Position numbers and translations under genes: made by a program. A DNA stretch of 64,000 nt from Anderseniella sp963700885 (GTDB lineage: Bacteria > Pseudomonadota > Alphaproteobacteria > Rhizobiales > Aestuariivirgaceae). The notes beneath the pieces are model-generated. The model searched no databases and was not told where the DNA came from. It was given only the letters and a program-made list of their open reading frames with translations. The stretch covers positions 1 to 64,000 of the forward strand of contig CAVOZJ010000013.1 of assembly GCA_963700885.1 (NCBI GenBank), read 5' to 3'. Below are positions 26,428-36,047 of the stretch, piece by piece. The stretch's first letter is position 1. Each line of letters opens with the position of its first letter.

Positions 26428-28116
26428 TCAGTTGCCCTGTTCCAGCAGGCGGCGCGCTATGACCTGTGCCTGAATTTCACCGGCACCTTCAAAAATGTTC
26501 AGAATGCGGGCATCGCACAGGACGCGGCTGATCTGGTATTCCAGAGCGAAGCCATTGCCGCCATGAATCTGAAGCGCATTGTCGGCACATGTCCATGCTA
26601 CCCGTGCGCCCAGCAGTTTTGCCATACCTGCTTCCACGTCACAGCGCCTGCCGGCATCCTTCTCGCGGGCGGAAAAATAAGACAACTGGCGTGCGGCCAT
26701 GATTTCTGCCGCCATCAGGGCCAGTTTGTCAGAAATGCGCGGAAAGGACACGATGGGTTTGGCAAACTGAACACGGTCGATCGCATACTGCAGGCCCAGA
26801 TCCAGTGCGTTTTGAGCTACGCCAATAGCCCGCGCGGCGGTCTGGATGCGGGCTGATTCAAATGTCTGCATGAGCTGTTTGAAGCCCTGGCCTTCCTCTG
26901 CGCCCAGAAGGTTTTCCGCCTTGACCTCAAAGTCCTCAAAGCGGATTTCATACTCTTTCATGCCGCGGTAACCCAGGACCTCAATCTCGCTGCCTGACAT
27001 GCCGGCGGCAGGAAACGGTTCGGCATCATCCCCGCGGGGCTTTTCAGCCAGCAGCATGGACAGGCCCCTGTAGCCCGGTTCATCCGGGTCGGTTCGCACC
27101 AGAAGTGTCATAAGATCTGCCCGGACGGGATGGGTAATCCAGGTCTTGTTGCCTGTAACCTTGTATACGTCACCGCTCCTGACGGCGCGTGTGCGCAATG
27201 ATGCCAGGTCAGACCCGGTGTTGGGTTCGGTGAAAACAGCCGTTGGAAATACTTCGCCGGAAGCAATGGCTGGCAACCATTTTTCCTTCTGGGCCTGCGT
27301 GCCGCCGGCGATAATGAGTTCAGCGGCGATTTCAGGCCGTGTGCCCAGCGAACCAATGGCGATCCAGCCACGCGACAGCTCTTCGGAAACCACGCACATG
27401 GATTCCTTGCCCAGGCCCATGCCGCCATATTCTTCAGGCAATGTGAGGGCGAAGACACCCAGTCCGGCGAGTTTGCTGATTATCTCAAGCGGCACATACT
27501 CGTTGCTGCAATGCCAGTCATGGGCATGCGGCGCGACATGCTCCTGGATGAAACGGTTCATCTGTGAGCGCATCTCGTCGAGCATCCCGTCAAGTCCGCA
27601 ATCACCGGTGGTGAGACTGGCGCGGCTGTCGATCATCAGTTCGACCAGGCGCGCGCGGCCGGCGGGTGTTGAACCGGATCGCAACAGTTCACCACTGGCT
27701 CCGTCATGCAGGCTGGCAGAGGCGCTTGCCGGAATGCCCAGCTCGTGAAGGCGGATGAACTCCTGTGCGTTCATCGGGATGCCGCCGGCAACGTGGTTGA
27801 GGTACTCGCCGAAAACCGTCTGGGCAATGAGTTGTTCGATTTCGGTCAGGCGTTGCCCGCCCTCGAGTGCATCGTGCCAGTGACAGATGTTTCGCAGGGT
27901 CTCTGCGTATGTCGCCAGCCATGCAAGCCCGTGCACGGCGTGCTGTTCGGTTTCCACCGCTGCAGAAGACACACGGCCGTCTGTCGCGACGCGCTCGATC
28001 ATGTTGGCGTGCGCCCTGGAAAGCAGAGTCTCCACCTGTTTGACGGCTGAAGCCATCTTCTCACTCAGACCTGGAAGAACGGCGGAAATGTTGCGAACGT
28101 CTTCGGCTAGGCTCAT
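26428..28116 (-). CDS. mcd: Acyl-CoA dehydrogenase, probably (2S)-methylsuccinyl-CoA dehydrogenase
   Basis: The enzyme oxidises methylsuccinyl-CoA to mesaconyl-CoA in the ethylmalonyl-CoA pathway, using FAD and passing electrons to ETF. The 562-residue protein has an N-terminal helical extension of about 150 residues that ordinary acyl-CoA dehydrogenases lack but Mcd has. The standard domains follow: TLPEEYGGMGLG, FTEPNTGSDLASLRTRAV, VTGNKTWITHP and the C-terminal LQIHGGNGFALEYQISRVLCDARI. Neighbouring ccr and ecm support the specific call. Without them I would say only acyl-CoA dehydrogenase. Confidence 0.88.
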   Translation of the reverse strand: MSLAEDVRNISAVLPGLSEKMASAVKQVETLLSRAHANMIERVATDGRVSSAAVETEQHAVHGLAWLATYAETLRNICHWHDALEGGQRLTEIEQLIAQTVFGEYLNHVAGGIPMNAQEFIRLHELGIPASASASLHDGASGELLRSGSTPAGRARLVELMIDSRASLTTGDCGLDGMLDEMRSQMNRFIQEHVAPHAHDWHCSNEYVPLEIISKLAGLGVFALTLPEEYGGMGLGKESMCVVSEELSRGWIAIGSLGTRPEIAAELIIAGGTQAQKEKWLPAIASGEVFPTAVFTEPNTGSDLASLRTRAVRSGDVYKVTGNKTWITHPVRADLMTLLVRTDPDEPGYRGLSMLLAEKPRGDDAEPFPAAGMSGSEIEVLGYRGMKEYEIRFEDFEVKAENLLGAEEGQGFKQLMQTFESARIQTAARAIGVAQNALDLGLQYAIDRVQFAKPIVSFPRISDKLALMAAEIMAARQLSYFSAREKDAGRRCDVEAGMAKLLGARVAWTCADNALQIHGGNGFALEYQISRVLCDARILNIFEGAGEIQAQVIARRLLEQGN

Positions 28117-28211
28117 GGGAGTTCCTTCGGGACCTTACGGCAGGCAGATGATGCGGTGTGCTGGCGCCGGCCAGTATAACGGTGAATTATTGCGGTGCAA
28201 TATAACCAAGG

Positions 28212-29123
28212 TCATGACTTTCGGGTGGCCAGCATAACAGCGCCAGCACACACTACAATGCCGGCGATCTGCACGGGAAGCAGCTGTTCATCGAACATCA
28301 GCCAGGCAATGACGGCGGTCACGCCCGGCACCAGATAGAACAGGTTTGAGACGCGGGAAATTTCACCGTGCCGGATCATGATGTAAAGCATTGAAATGGC
28401 CCCGATTGACAACACGAATATCAGCCAGACCATGGCAAACAGGACCGGGCCATTCCAGGTTATCTGATAGCTTTCGGTGGCCAGTGCAGCCGCGCCGGTA
28501 ACAATGGCTGCACCGGTAAACTGCCAGGCATTGCCGGTGCGCATGTCAACATTGGTCATGAAACGCTTCTGATAGATCGACCCGAGGGTGATGGACAGCA
28601 TTGCCAGGACATTTGCACCCACGGTGACGGGCGTAATGCCTGCCGCATCAAGCGTGAACCTGGGCGAGACCACCATAGCGACGCCCAGCAAGCCGATCAC
28701 CAGTCCGGTCCAGTGGCGGGCCGTAATGCGCTCTGACAGCATAAATCCTGCAAGTACGGCCGTCATCAACGGCTGCAGACCCACGATAAGCGCTGACACA
28801 CCTGCCGGCATGCCTTTCCAGATCGACCAGAAAACACAACCCAGATAGCCACCATGGATCAATGCACCGGTTATCAGGCACTGCAATGTTGTGCGCCGAT
28901 CTGGCCACGATGCCCGCATGACCAGTGCCGCTGCGCCCAGCAGTGCCGCTACAATGGCGAACCGGATTGACAGAAAACTCATCGGCTCGGCAAACGGCGC
29001 AGAAAGCCGGGATCCAATGAATCCAGTGGCCCACAGGAGGACGAAAATGACAGGTATGAACCGCAGCCATCCGGGCGGGCCGACGGTTGCATTGTGAACG
29101 CTGTCCTGGGTGTGCGATGTCAT
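28212..29123 (-). CDS. EamA/DMT-family transporter
   Basis: A 303-residue inner-membrane protein with about ten hydrophobic helices arranged as two EamA repeats (FIPVIFVLLWATGFIGSRL opens the first; ITLGSIYQKRF lies in the second). This superfamily exports or imports small metabolites such as amino acids and their derivatives. The substrate cannot be deduced. It lies between mcd and ccr on the same strand but with gaps of about 95 and 160 bp, so common transcription is uncertain. Confidence 0.88.
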   Translation of the reverse strand: MTSHTQDSVHNATVGPPGWLRFIPVIFVLLWATGFIGSRLSAPFAEPMSFLSIRFAIVAALLGAAALVMRASWPDRRTTLQCLITGALIHGGYLGCVFWSIWKGMPAGVSALIVGLQPLMTAVLAGFMLSERITARHWTGLVIGLLGVAMVVSPRFTLDAAGITPVTVGANVLAMLSITLGSIYQKRFMTNVDMRTGNAWQFTGAAIVTGAAALATESYQITWNGPVLFAMVWLIFVLSIGAISMLYIMIRHGEISRVSNLFYLVPGVTAVIAWLMFDEQLLPVQIAGIVVCAGAVMLATRKS

Positions 29124-29285
29124 GGAAGCCTGGCAGCACTTCGTACAGAGGTTGGCATGTCCTGTCCGGATGACCTGCCTGGTGAGGCAGACGCAAGGTT
29201 TCCGTGATGACTTCCGGTCACCGCAATCTGTAATTTCCGGAAATTACAAACTGGTCTGAACACCCGCCTGATCAAAACGGGTACT

Positions 29286-30587
29286 CTAACTGCCGGTGGC
29301 TTCGAGAACGTCTTCGAAAGTGCGAAGGCCAGTCGACGGCGCGTTGACAAGCACTGCCATGTTTCCCGGCAGATGCTTGTTCTGGCGCATGCGCATATGG
29401 CCCTTGGGAATGTCATTCCAGTCATAGACTTCCGACATGCACGGGTCGATACGGCGGTTGATCACCAACCGGTTTGCCTGGCTTGCCTGCATGAGATTGG
29501 CAAAGTGCGACCCCTGAACACGCTTCTGATGCATCCAGACGTAGCGCGCATCCATGGTCAGGTTGTAACCGGTTGTACCGGCACAAAACACGATCATGCC
29601 ACCGCGTTTGCACACCAGGGTCGAGACCGGAAAAGTCGCTTCGCCGGGGTGCTCGAACACCATGTCGACATTGTTGCCCTTCCCGGTGATTTCCCAGATC
29701 GCCTTGCCGAACTCGCGGGCTGACTTGGCCCATGCATTGTATTCAGGCGTATTGACGGTAGGCAGCGGGCCCCAGCAGTCGAAGTTCTTGCGGTTGATGA
29801 CGCCTTTTGCGCCGAGACCGAGCACAAAATCTGTCTTGTCGTCTTCCGAAATCACACCGATCGCGTTGGCACCGGCAGTGGCGATCAGTTGCACCGCCAT
29901 TGATCCCAGCCCGCCTGAGGCACCCCAGACCAATACGTTCTGACCGGGTTTGAGAGTATGCGGCCGGTGGCCGAACAACATCCGGTAGGCGGTGGCCATG
30001 GTCAGGGTATAACAGGCGGCTTCTTCCCAGGTCAGGTGCTTCGGACGCGGCATCAGCTGACGGGCCTGAACCCGGCAGAACTGTGCAAATGATCCATCAG
30101 GTGTCTCGTATCCCCAGATCCGCTGGGACGTCGAGAACATGGGATCTCCACCATTGCACTCTTCATCATCGCCGTTGTCCTGGTTACAGTGAATGACAAC
30201 CTCGTCACCAACCTTCCAGCGGGTCACCTTCCGGCCAACCGCCCAAACGATACCCGATGCGTCAGATCCTGCGATATGGTAGGGGTTCTTGTGGCCATCA
30301 ATCGGCGAAATCGGGATGCCGAGGGCTGCCCATACTCCGTTGTAGTTCACACCAGCGGCCATCACCAGAACAAGCACTTCGTCTGAATCGATCTCCCAGG
30401 TGGGCACCACTTCGACCTGCATGGCGGTGTCCGGTTCACCGTGACGCTCCTGCCGGATAGTCCAGGCATACATTTGCCTGGGAACATGCCCGAGCGGTGG
30501 AATTTCCCCGATTTCGTAGAGATCCTTGCGGGCAGCACCGGAATTTGCTGCCGGTTCTGCCTGATCACGTACTGCTGATACGGCCAT
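29286..30587 (-). CDS. ccr: Crotonyl-CoA carboxylase/reductase
   Basis: Ccr reductively carboxylates crotonyl-CoA to (2S)-ethylmalonyl-CoA with NADPH and CO2, the key step of the ethylmalonyl-CoA pathway. The 433-residue protein is typical: VIHCNQDNGDDEECNGGDPM, IWGYETPDGSFAQFCRVQAR, the Rossmann motif VWGASGGLGSMAVQLIA, and EHPGEATFPVSTLVCKRGG. It diverges from a small membrane-protein gene (30754) over a 166-bp spacer that should hold its promoter. With mcd and ecm nearby, the window holds the diagnostic part of the pathway used for growth on C1 and C2 compounds and for PHB-derived carbon. Confidence 0.97.
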   Translation of the reverse strand: MAVSAVRDQAEPAANSGAARKDLYEIGEIPPLGHVPRQMYAWTIRQERHGEPDTAMQVEVVPTWEIDSDEVLVLVMAAGVNYNGVWAALGIPISPIDGHKNPYHIAGSDASGIVWAVGRKVTRWKVGDEVVIHCNQDNGDDEECNGGDPMFSTSQRIWGYETPDGSFAQFCRVQARQLMPRPKHLTWEEAACYTLTMATAYRMLFGHRPHTLKPGQNVLVWGASGGLGSMAVQLIATAGANAIGVISEDDKTDFVLGLGAKGVINRKNFDCWGPLPTVNTPEYNAWAKSAREFGKAIWEITGKGNNVDMVFEHPGEATFPVSTLVCKRGGMIVFCAGTTGYNLTMDARYVWMHQKRVQGSHFANLMQASQANRLVINRRIDPCMSEVYDWNDIPKGHMRMRQNKHLPGNMAVLVNAPSTGLRTFEDVLEATGS

Positions 30588-30753
30588 TACTGGTCTCCTG
30601 CATAAACTTTCAGCACACCATCGGGCAGAAAATGTTGCAATGCAATAATGAATTTACCTTGTTCAAATTTTCAGCACCCCGTTTACCAGTTGGCAACCTC
30701 GCTGGTTTAGTCTCGCCGTCTTACATCTAGAATGACGAAATCAGGCAGCAAGC

Positions 30754-31092
30754 ATGAACGACTTTCTGACCCTTCTGGGCATTCAAATTCACTGGGCTAC
30801 GTACCTGCCATTCGGCGGCAGTGACCTTGGTACGACACCATTGATGATCGTTTGTGCGATGTGCCTGGTTGGCACAACCATCGTCAATTCGTTTATAAAA
30901 TTCAGCAGTCTGTTCAATACGATAATGAATTTTACCGGGCTTTTTGCGGGCGCGTATATCGCCAATGTTTTTGCGCGGAGCTTTCATATTCCAGGTATTG
31001 ACAGCATGGTGATGATTGCCGTGGCGGCCAATATTGGCATGTGCGTGGCCGCAATGATGCTGCTGATCTATTATCGCAATGCTTCTGAGTAA
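30754..31092 (+). CDS. Three-helix membrane protein of unknown function, between ccr and ecm
   Basis: A 112-residue protein with hydrophobic segments at about 28-44, 52-72 and 84-104 and a polar N-terminus (MNDFLTLLGIQIHWATYLPF). I recognise no family. It starts 166 bp from the divergent ccr gene and ends about 190 bp before the ethylmalonyl-CoA mutase start, so its location suggests a membrane-linked partner of that pathway, though chance placement is equally possible. Confidence 0.6.
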   Translation: MNDFLTLLGIQIHWATYLPFGGSDLGTTPLMIVCAMCLVGTTIVNSFIKFSSLFNTIMNFTGLFAGAYIANVFARSFHIPGIDSMVMIAVAANIGMCVAAMMLLIYYRNASE

Positions 31093-31284
31093 AGTACCGC
31101 TGATTTACAGGTGATTTTACCGGAAAAGCCGGATTAACTGTCCCGACAATTCTCAAAGTCTGGTTGCGCTGCAATAAACTTCATGCTTCGATTGCTGGCA
31201 ATTGCCTGATTATGTGCAGTGGCCAGAGCACTGCGCCTTTCAGTGCAGGCCCACGAGACAGACCAGCAGACGGACCAGCAGTTG

Positions 31285-33277
31285 ATGAGTGACCAGATTA
31301 TTCGCGACCGGCCCTGGATTTTTCGCACCTATGCGGGTCATTCCACGGCTGAAGCCAGTAACGAACTCTACAGGCGCAACCTGGAAAAGGGCCAGACCGG
31401 CTTGTCCGTGGCCTTCGATTTGCCAACGCAAACCGGGTACGACAGCGATCATTTGCTGGCTCGCGGCGAAGTCGGCAAGGTTGGCGTTCCGGTGTCACAC
31501 ATCGGCGATATGCGTGCCCTGTTCAGGGATATTCCGCTTGAGCGGATGAACACATCCATGACGATCAACGCCACGGCCGCGTGGTTGCTGGCGCTGTATG
31601 TTGCGGTTGCAGAAGAACAAGGCGCGTCGCGGACCAGCCTTACCGGCACCACGCAGAACGACATCATCAAGGAATATCTGTCGCGCGGAACCTATGTATT
31701 CCCGCCGCAGCCCTCGATGCGGCTGATCACGGATACCATCACCTGGTCGCGTGTTGAATGTCCCAAATGGAATCCGATGAATGTGTGCTCCTATCATCTC
31801 CAGGAAGCCGGTGCGACGCCGGCGCAGGAACTTGCATTTGCACTGGCGACCGCCATTGCGGTTCTCGATGATGTGAAGGCGTCCGGGCAGGTGCCGGATG
31901 AGGACTTCCCGATGATCGTCGGCCGCATCAGCTTTTTTGTGAATGCGGGCATCAAATTCATAACCGAACTTTCAAAGATGCGGGCATTCACGGAATTGTG
32001 GGATGATATCTGCCGCAGCAGATACGGTGTTGAGGACGAGAAACTGCGGCGGTTCCGTTATGGGGTTCAGGTCAATTCGCTTGGCCTGACGGAGCAGCAA
32101 CCTGAAAACAATGTCTATCGTATCCTGATTGAAATGCTGGCGGTGGTGCTGTCGAAGAATGCGCGCGCCCGCGCGGTCCAGTTGCCGGCATGGAACGAAG
32201 CCCTCGGTCTGCCGCGGGCATGGGATCAGCAATGGTCCCTGCGCATGCAGCAGATCATGGCATTTGAGACAGACCTGCTCGACAACGATGATATCTTTGA
32301 CGGATCCGGCGTCATCACCCGCAAGGTTGATACCCTGAAAGCCGCTGCGTTGAAAGAACTGGCTGTCATAGAGCGGATAGGCGGCGCGGTGGCAGCGGTA
32401 GACAGCGGATACATGAAGGCTGAACTGGTCAAGTCAAACTCCCTGCGTATCAAGGCGATCGAGGAGGGCCGCGAGACAGTCGTCGGGGTCAACGCCTATG
32501 AAACCAGTGAACCGTCGCCCCTGTCAGAAGGAGTAGGCGAAACCATTCTGACAGTACCGGAACATGTAGAGCACGAGCAGATAGAAAAACTCAGCAAGTG
32601 GCGCAAAAGCCGGGACGCGACGGCAGTTGGAGCTGCCCTTGAGGATTTGAAATCGGCGGCACGAAGCGGCCAGAACATCATGGTCCCGTCAATCGTGTGC
32701 GCGAAAGCCGGGGTTACCACAGGCGAATGGGGACAGACCCTGCGCGACGTGTTCGGAGAGTATCGCGCGCCAACGGGTGTCGGCACCATTGTTGCCCTGG
32801 CAGCACCGGAAGATTCTGGAGCGTGTGAAGGAGCAGGTTGCTGCCCTGGCAGGACGGCTGGGTGTGCCGGTCAGGTTCCTGGTCGGCAAACCTGGTCTGG
32901 ACGGGCATTCAAATGGTGCTGAACAGATAGCCGTGCGGGCCGGTGAAGTGGGAATGGAGGTCATCTATGAAGGTATCCGCCTGACGCCGGAAGAAATCGT
33001 GTCGGCTGCAATTGAACAGCAGGTTCACGTGGTCGGCCTGTCCATTCTGTCCGGCAGTCATGTGCCGCTGGTGCGTGATGTCATAAACCGGATGCGGTCT
33101 GCCGGCATGGACAAGGTACCTGTCGTTGTTGGCGGCATCATTCCGGAAGAAGACGCCAATGTACTGAAGCAGATGGGCGTTGCGCGAGTATACACGCCGA
33201 AGGATTTCCGCATGACCGGCATAATGGGTGAAATCGTGAAAGAGATAGAAGGGCGCCTTGACGATGCTGCCGCTTAA
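31285..33277 (+). CDS. ecm: Ethylmalonyl-CoA mutase, broken by one frameshift at about 32810
   Basis: This coenzyme B12 enzyme converts (2R)-ethylmalonyl-CoA to methylsuccinyl-CoA. The start at 31285 (MSDQIIRDRPWIFRTYAGHS) matches MeaA/Ecm proteins. The catalytic barrel has SVAFDLPTQTGYDSDHLLA, MTINATAAWLLALY and NVYRILIEMLAVVLSKNARA. At 32810-32811 an extra A (CCGGAAGATT where CCGGAGATT would give APEILERVKEQ) throws the frame off, and the written frame stops at 32922. The B12-binding domain continues in the next frame to 33277: VGKPGLDGHSNGAEQIAVRA and LSILSGSHVPLVRDV, although the usual DxHxxG reads DGHSNG. Apart from the one base the gene looks healthy. It may be a sequencing error. Confidence 0.9.
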
Positions 33278-33280
33278 ACG

Positions 33281-33745
33281 ATGAAGATGGACGTGATCCT
33301 GCGCAAGGCACGCAACGGCGACCTGCCGGCGATTGTCGGCCTGCTGGCCGATGATGGCCTGGGCAATGGCCGGGAAGATGCCCGGTTGCCGCTGGACCAG
33401 GCCTATGTTTCGGCATTTGATGCGCTGGAAGGCGACCCGAACCAGTTGCTTGTCGTGGCCCAGGAAGGTGAGAAGATCGTGGCGACCATGCAGCTCACCT
33501 TTATTGCCGGTATCAGCCGCCGGGGCGCCTGGCGCGGGCAGATTGAAGCGGTGCGTGTTGCGGCTTCGCATCGCGGCAGCGGACTGGGGCAGAAAATGTT
33601 TGAATTTGCAATTCAGGAATGCCGGTCCCGCGGGTGCAGCCTGGTGCAACTGACCACCGACAGGACCCGAACAGATGCGCATCGGTTTTATGACCGGCTG
33701 GGATTTGTCGCCAGCCATATCGGTTACAAACTGCAACTGGACTAA
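33281..33745 (+). CDS. GNAT-family N-acetyltransferase
   Basis: A 154-residue acetyltransferase with the acetyl-CoA loop VAASHRGSGLGQKMFEFAI and the closing FYDRLGFVASHIGYKL. The substrate is unknown. Similar proteins acetylate small amines or protein N-termini. It begins three bases after the ecm stop and is probably cotranscribed with it. Confidence 0.9.
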   Translation: MKMDVILRKARNGDLPAIVGLLADDGLGNGREDARLPLDQAYVSAFDALEGDPNQLLVVAQEGEKIVATMQLTFIAGISRRGAWRGQIEAVRVAASHRGSGLGQKMFEFAIQECRSRGCSLVQLTTDRTRTDAHRFYDRLGFVASHIGYKLQLD

Positions 33746-33756
33746 CACCAAAGAGT

Positions 33757-34383
33757 TCAACTTCTGCGCAACACGAGCAGGTGCGCATCCGGTTCACCAT
33801 CCGGTATCGTGGCTTCCACTCGGTTGGCCAGCACATCCACGGGCAGACTGCCGGTAAGTGCTGCAAACTGATCCCGTTCCCAGACCGGTATTGCAATGAC
33901 ACATGCCATCAGACCGCCCTGGCGGAGGTGGCAGAAAAGATTGTGAAAGCCCTCTGCACCCACATGACCGGTGGTGAATGTACCGGCGCTGACGATCGCC
34001 GGGTAGGGACTGTGCGGCAGCATAAACGGCTGGTTCAGATCAGCTTCGACCAGGTTGCGGTACAGGTTCTTCGCTCTTGCAACCTGCAACATTTCCGGAG
34101 ACAGATCAATGCCGTCAATCAGTTCAAAACCGTGGGACTTCAACCTGCCTGCAACTGCTCCTGTCCCGCAACCGGCGTCCAGCACTTCAGCGGATCCGGC
34201 ATCCGGAACATGGTCATGCAGAAGGTCGGCAATTCTGTCTGATCCGCAAAACTTCAATGTGCCAAATATGTCATCGTCATAGGTATCTGCCCAGTCTGCA
34301 TAAACCGAGCGCGCCTCCCTGCTGCCGGTGATTGCCCGGGCCCGCATCACTTTCAGGCGGGCCCTGTCGCTATCGCCGTTCAT
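33757..34383 (-). CDS. Class I SAM-dependent methyltransferase, paralogue 1
   Basis: A 208-residue methyltransferase beginning at the ATG of 34383 (MNGDSDRARLKVM). The SAM motif I is VLDAGCGTGAVAGRL, the acidic second strand is GIDLSPEMLQVA, and FTTGHVGAEGFHNLF corresponds to motif post-II. It is related along its length to the next gene upstream (34370-35029): both have SVYADWADTYD-type starts and GTFT.GHVG. The target is unknown. Its start overlaps the 3' end of that gene by 14 bp, so the two are translationally linked. A longer start at 34431 lies wholly inside the upstream gene. Confidence 0.85.
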   Translation of the reverse strand: MNGDSDRARLKVMRARAITGSREARSVYADWADTYDDDIFGTLKFCGSDRIADLLHDHVPDAGSAEVLDAGCGTGAVAGRLKSHGFELIDGIDLSPEMLQVARAKNLYRNLVEADLNQPFMLPHSPYPAIVSAGTFTTGHVGAEGFHNLFCHLRQGGLMACVIAIPVWERDQFAALTGSLPVDVLANRVEATIPDGEPDAHLLVLRRS

Positions 34384-35029
34384 AGAGATTGAGCCAGGAA
34401 TTGTTCGTGGAAGATGTCCGGAAATTGACACCGGCCTTGCGGGTCACCAGGCGGATCGCCGCGTCCTTCTCAAGCCGGTCCAGTTCACGCTCAAATCCGG
34501 CATCGATCCAGACCCCGGTGTTGATCGAAAAAGCAAACAGGCCGCCGTGCCTGATAATGCGGAACAACTCCTCAAGGCATGAAGGACCAACATGACCATG
34601 AGTGAATGTGCCGGCGCAAACTGCCGCATCATATGCCTGATCGGGTATGTCGAGCGGCTTTGAGAGATCAGCCTCGATCAAGCACTTGTAAACTTTGCGC
34701 TGGGCTGCAACCGACAGCATTTCAGCAGAGTAATCTATGCCATCAATGTTGCTGAAGCCGAGCGCGCTCAGTTCCTGACCGGCAAGGCCGGTTCCGGCGC
34801 CGGCATCAAGCACCCGTACTGCGCGATCCGCGACACCGGATGCCAGGAGTTCGCTCACCAGGCGGGGCGACAGATAGCCCAGTCCGTCGAGCATGGTCGT
34901 GTCGTAGGTCTCCGCCCAATCGCGGTAAAGCCTTCGGGTGTCTTCGTCATCGGCCAATCCGTAGGCCCGCTCGAGCAACTCGGCAGACCTTGCATCGACA
35001 GCGGGCGGTATTCTGTTGGAGCTTGCCAT
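34370..35029 (-). CDS. Class I SAM-dependent methyltransferase, paralogue 2
   Basis: A 219-residue protein with LYRDWAETYDTTMLDGLGYL, motif I VLDAGAGTGLAGQELSALG, GIDYSAEMLSVAAQRKVYK, and AGTFTHGHVGPSCLEELFRI. It is clearly a paralogue of the downstream gene, the pair probably arising by tandem duplication. Methyltransferases with this Williams-Beuren-type pattern act on unknown substrates. It is transcribed divergently from the AEC transporter, with start codons about 65 bp apart. Confidence 0.85.
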   Translation of the reverse strand: MASSNRIPPAVDARSAELLERAYGLADDEDTRRLYRDWAETYDTTMLDGLGYLSPRLVSELLASGVADRAVRVLDAGAGTGLAGQELSALGFSNIDGIDYSAEMLSVAAQRKVYKCLIEADLSKPLDIPDQAYDAAVCAGTFTHGHVGPSCLEELFRIIRHGGLFAFSINTGVWIDAGFERELDRLEKDAAIRLVTRKAGVNFRTSSTNNSWLNLYERR

Positions 35030-35096
35030 GCCGGCAGTGTATCCAAGTTGGCAAGGCAGACAATATCCATGTTTCTATTTCAGGATCGGGCTTGAT

Positions 35097-36038
35097 TTGC
35101 AGAACGTGATTACAACGGTTGTGCCGGTGTTTGCACTGATCGTGCTCGGCTTTGGCGCCGGCCGGTTCGGGTTTTTTGTCGAAGGATCCGCGCGTGGGCT
35201 GTCGACATTCGTATTCACGTTTGCGATCCCTGCGATGCTGTTCAAGGCGATGGTTGAACTGGGGATACCGGCAAGTCCGCCGTGGGGACTTTGGGGGGCG
35301 TTCTTCACCGCAGTGGCGATTGTCTGGGTGCTGGCAATTGCCGCTTCACATTTGGTGGCAGGTCTTGCAGGAGCAGGTGGGTCTTCAGCGGCACTTGGTG
35401 CAGCTTTTGGCAACACGGTGATGCTGGGTCTGCCGCTGGGATTTGCACATCTGGGTACGGCTGCGCTCCTGCCCATGGCGCTTATCATCTCCATCCATCT
35501 TCCTGTGCAATGGTTTGCAGCTACATTGATTGCACAATGGGGATCGCAGAATGAAAAGCAGGATCTGCCGGTCTTGCTGCGCACCCTGTTGACGGACCTG
35601 CTTGCCAATCCGATTGTATTGGCGCTGCTGGCAGGAACGGCATGGAACCTTGCCGGTCTTGGACTTCATCCGATGGCGGAAAAATTTGTTTCGCTGCTGG
35701 CTCAGGCTGCTGTTCCGGCCGCGTTGTTTGCGCTTGGATTGTCGCTGGCAAGGTTCGGCCTGATGAGTAGCGGGCTTGCAGCGATTGTGTTGATGTTTCT
35801 CAAACTTGCTATTATGCCAGCAATTGCAGCCGTGCTGGCGTTCGGGGTTTTTGATCTGACGGCGGTTGAGGCAGGCATCGTGGTGTTGTTTGCAGCGCTG
35901 CCGACAGGCGCCAACGCCTACATTTTTGCAGAACGCCATGGTGCAGCCGAAGCGGCTGTATCGGTCAGCGTGGCCGCCGGGACCGCGTTGTCCATTGTTA
36001 CGTTGAGTATCGTGCTGGCCGTGATGCCGAACTTCTGA
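35097..36038 (+). CDS. AEC (auxin efflux carrier) family transporter
   Basis: An inner-membrane transporter of about 313 residues with ten hydrophobic helices. Family features are PVFALIVLGFGAGRFGFF near the start, FAIPAMLFKAMVELGI, GNTVMLGLPLGFAHLG and the closing ALPTGANAYIFAERHG. Bacterial AEC proteins carry malate, malonate or other small acids. The substrate here is unknown. The start is uncertain: TTG at 35097 (LQNVITTVVPVF) fits the family best, while an in-frame ATG at 35016 would add 27 residues overlapping the divergent methyltransferase gene. Confidence 0.85.
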   Translation: MQNVITTVVPVFALIVLGFGAGRFGFFVEGSARGLSTFVFTFAIPAMLFKAMVELGIPASPPWGLWGAFFTAVAIVWVLAIAASHLVAGLAGAGGSSAALGAAFGNTVMLGLPLGFAHLGTAALLPMALIISIHLPVQWFAATLIAQWGSQNEKQDLPVLLRTLLTDLLANPIVLALLAGTAWNLAGLGLHPMAEKFVSLLAQAAVPAALFALGLSLARFGLMSSGLAAIVLMFLKLAIMPAIAAVLAFGVFDLTAVEAGIVVLFAALPTGANAYIFAERHGAAEAAVSVSVAAGTALSIVTLSIVLAVMPNF

Positions 36039-36047
36039 GTTTAACGT

